A stretch of 23,654 nt of DNA from an uncultured Bacilli bacterium (GTDB lineage Bacteria; Bacillota_I; Bacilli_A; RF39; UBA660). The DNA is taken from NCBI GenBank assembly GCA_951800155.1, contig CATOJL010000005.1, positions 1 through 23,654 on the forward strand, given 5' to 3'. A model generated the notes under the pieces. That model was not told where the DNA came from and ran no database searches. It saw only the letters and a program-made list of their open reading frames with translations. The position numbers and the translations under genes are program-made. This document shows, piece by piece, positions 22,937-23,654 of this stretch. Within the stretch, counting starts at the first letter, position 1; the number at the start of each line of letters is the position of its first letter.

Positions 22937-23654
22937 TTATTCATAAACAATTATCCCTGTGAGATAAAATTCATCCGCTCTAGTTCTAAAACGACAGTTA
23001 CATGTACTCGAACCTGAACAGAACGTATAAACATGAAAGTTCAATTTATTTCCTGATAAGGTGCAAGATGTTTCAGTATCTACATAATTGCTTAATGAAT
23101 CGCCAGAAGTCGAAGCATAAGTTCCAGAAGCCAGATTCATCTTAAACGATTCATCACCCTCCCTAAAATTTGCATCCCATCTAGTCGATGACGATGTAGC
23201 ATAATTACCACTTAAAACAAGATGACAACCAATTAATTTTGTAGGAGTAAAGGGAAGAGTAACTGAAAAATCAGCTGTTTTACCATTTCCTGCTTGGGTT
23301 AATCTCGTCCAAGTACCATAATTAAAAGTTTGCCCCGAAACAGTAGCTTTTTCTTTTTTCAATTCATACGTTTTTCCTTGCACCCCGGTTCCAGTAATCT
23401 TATTCCCATTCACATAAGCAGTCTTTCCTTTAGATATATCCGCAGCCGTTGCTGTTGCATCACTTGTATTTAAACAGGTTGGACATGTTGGGCAACAAGA
23501 AGAACAACTTGGACAAGAGGTTTCACCAGTTCCTGCTACTCCAGCTATACTTTGTCCTTTTAAAATCTTGCTTGCTGTGATTCCTAAAGATGATCTTAAT
23601 GTATTTGCACCTATTCTAGCTTCGGGTGCCCATGTATTTCCATCCGAATGATAA
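22937..23654 (-). CDS. Surface or tail-like protein, C-terminal part (runs off the window)
   Basis: The frame is open from the window edge (23653) to TAA at 22937, giving about 238 residues of the C-terminus. The first part reads WAPEARIGANTLRSSLGITA, then a cysteine cluster CPSCSSCCPTCPTC, then TATAADISKGKTAYVNGNKI, a motif common in phage tail-like and Gram-positive surface proteins. The final 130 residues form a beta-rich domain with LSGNY, RWDANFR and a C-terminal RADEFYLTGIIVYE. The N-terminus lies outside, so a signal peptide or prepilin leader cannot be checked. A broken copy of its last domain lies downstream. Extracellular location is inferred from the cysteines and composition. Confidence 0.7.
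   Translation of the reverse strand, partial: YHSDGNTWAPEARIGANTLRSSLGITASKILKGQSIAGVAGTGETSCPSCSSCCPTCPTCLNTSDATATAADISKGKTAYVNGNKITGTGVQGKTYELKKEKATVSGQTFNYGTWTRLTQAGNGKTADFSVTLPFTPTKLIGCHLVLSGNYATSSSTRWDANFREGDESFKMNLASGTYASTSGDSLSNYVDTETSCTLSGNKLNFHVYTFCSGSSTCNCRFRTRADEFYLTGIIVYE

Noticed and set aside
1..23654. CRISPR array, tRNA or rRNA genes
   Set aside because: No regularly spaced repeats, cloverleaf-type sequence or rRNA-like GC-richer block was found on reading both strands.

Overview
The window is AT-rich and carries an ordinary low-GC Gram-positive gene set: ribonuclease J, FtsY with a YlxM-like protein, YceD plus L32, a RodA-type SEDS protein, a PrsW protease and prepilin-like surface proteins. 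TGA is used as a stop codon (for example in the EIIB-like gene), so the standard bacterial code applies. I infer an uncultured gut-type Firmicute, possibly a Bacilli/RF39-like lineage. That lineage call is inference; no rRNA or tRNA gene lies in the window.

Layout. 1-1.5 kb: two minus-strand XRE regulators, one fused to a CYTH domain. 1.5-4.6 kb: a minus-strand operon ftsY > ylxM-like > HerA-like ATPase > small XRE. 4.7-6.4 kb: ribonuclease J, divergent from ftsY. 6.4-8.1 kb: a membrane histidine kinase and a membrane-anchored EIIB-like protein without the usual cysteine. 8.2-14.0 kb, all minus strand: a diversity-generating retroelement (DGR) wired into a MoxR/VWA module. 14.2-15.4 kb: rodA. 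15.4-17.1 kb: an intact IS1182-like insertion sequence. 17.2-17.7 kb: a row of hairpins and a locus that looks like a type I toxin-antitoxin system. 17.7-21.2 kb, minus strand: a small unknown gene, a prepilin with an FGE-sulfatase-like domain, rpmF, yceD and a tail-anchored protein. 21.4-22.1 kb: a PrsW-type protease. 22.5-23.65 kb: a broken C-terminal copy, then the 3' part of a surface or tail-like protein running off the window.

The main system is the DGR. In transcription order it holds an Avd-like four-helix protein, a template repeat (TR), a reverse transcriptase with the DGR-type GNQSSQ and YMDD motifs, and a target protein. The variable repeat (VR) lies near the N-terminus of that target, ahead of a YGEYPQ (DUF6273-like) region and a complete MoxR-type AAA+ ATPase. 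Two coupled genes follow: a small AAA-like protein with no P-loop, and a DUF2201-type protein with a metallopeptidase-like domain plus a VWA domain. Over 70 aligned bases TR and VR differ at 15 positions. Ten are at TR adenines on the coding strand (10 of 22 A altered) and five at TR guanines. I infer that the DGR diversifies a lectin-like sensor face controlling a MoxR-VWA machine. Two TR codons are nonsense (TAA, TGA) in the VR frame and both are changed to sense in VR, so the cassette is either an on/off diversifier or partly decayed.
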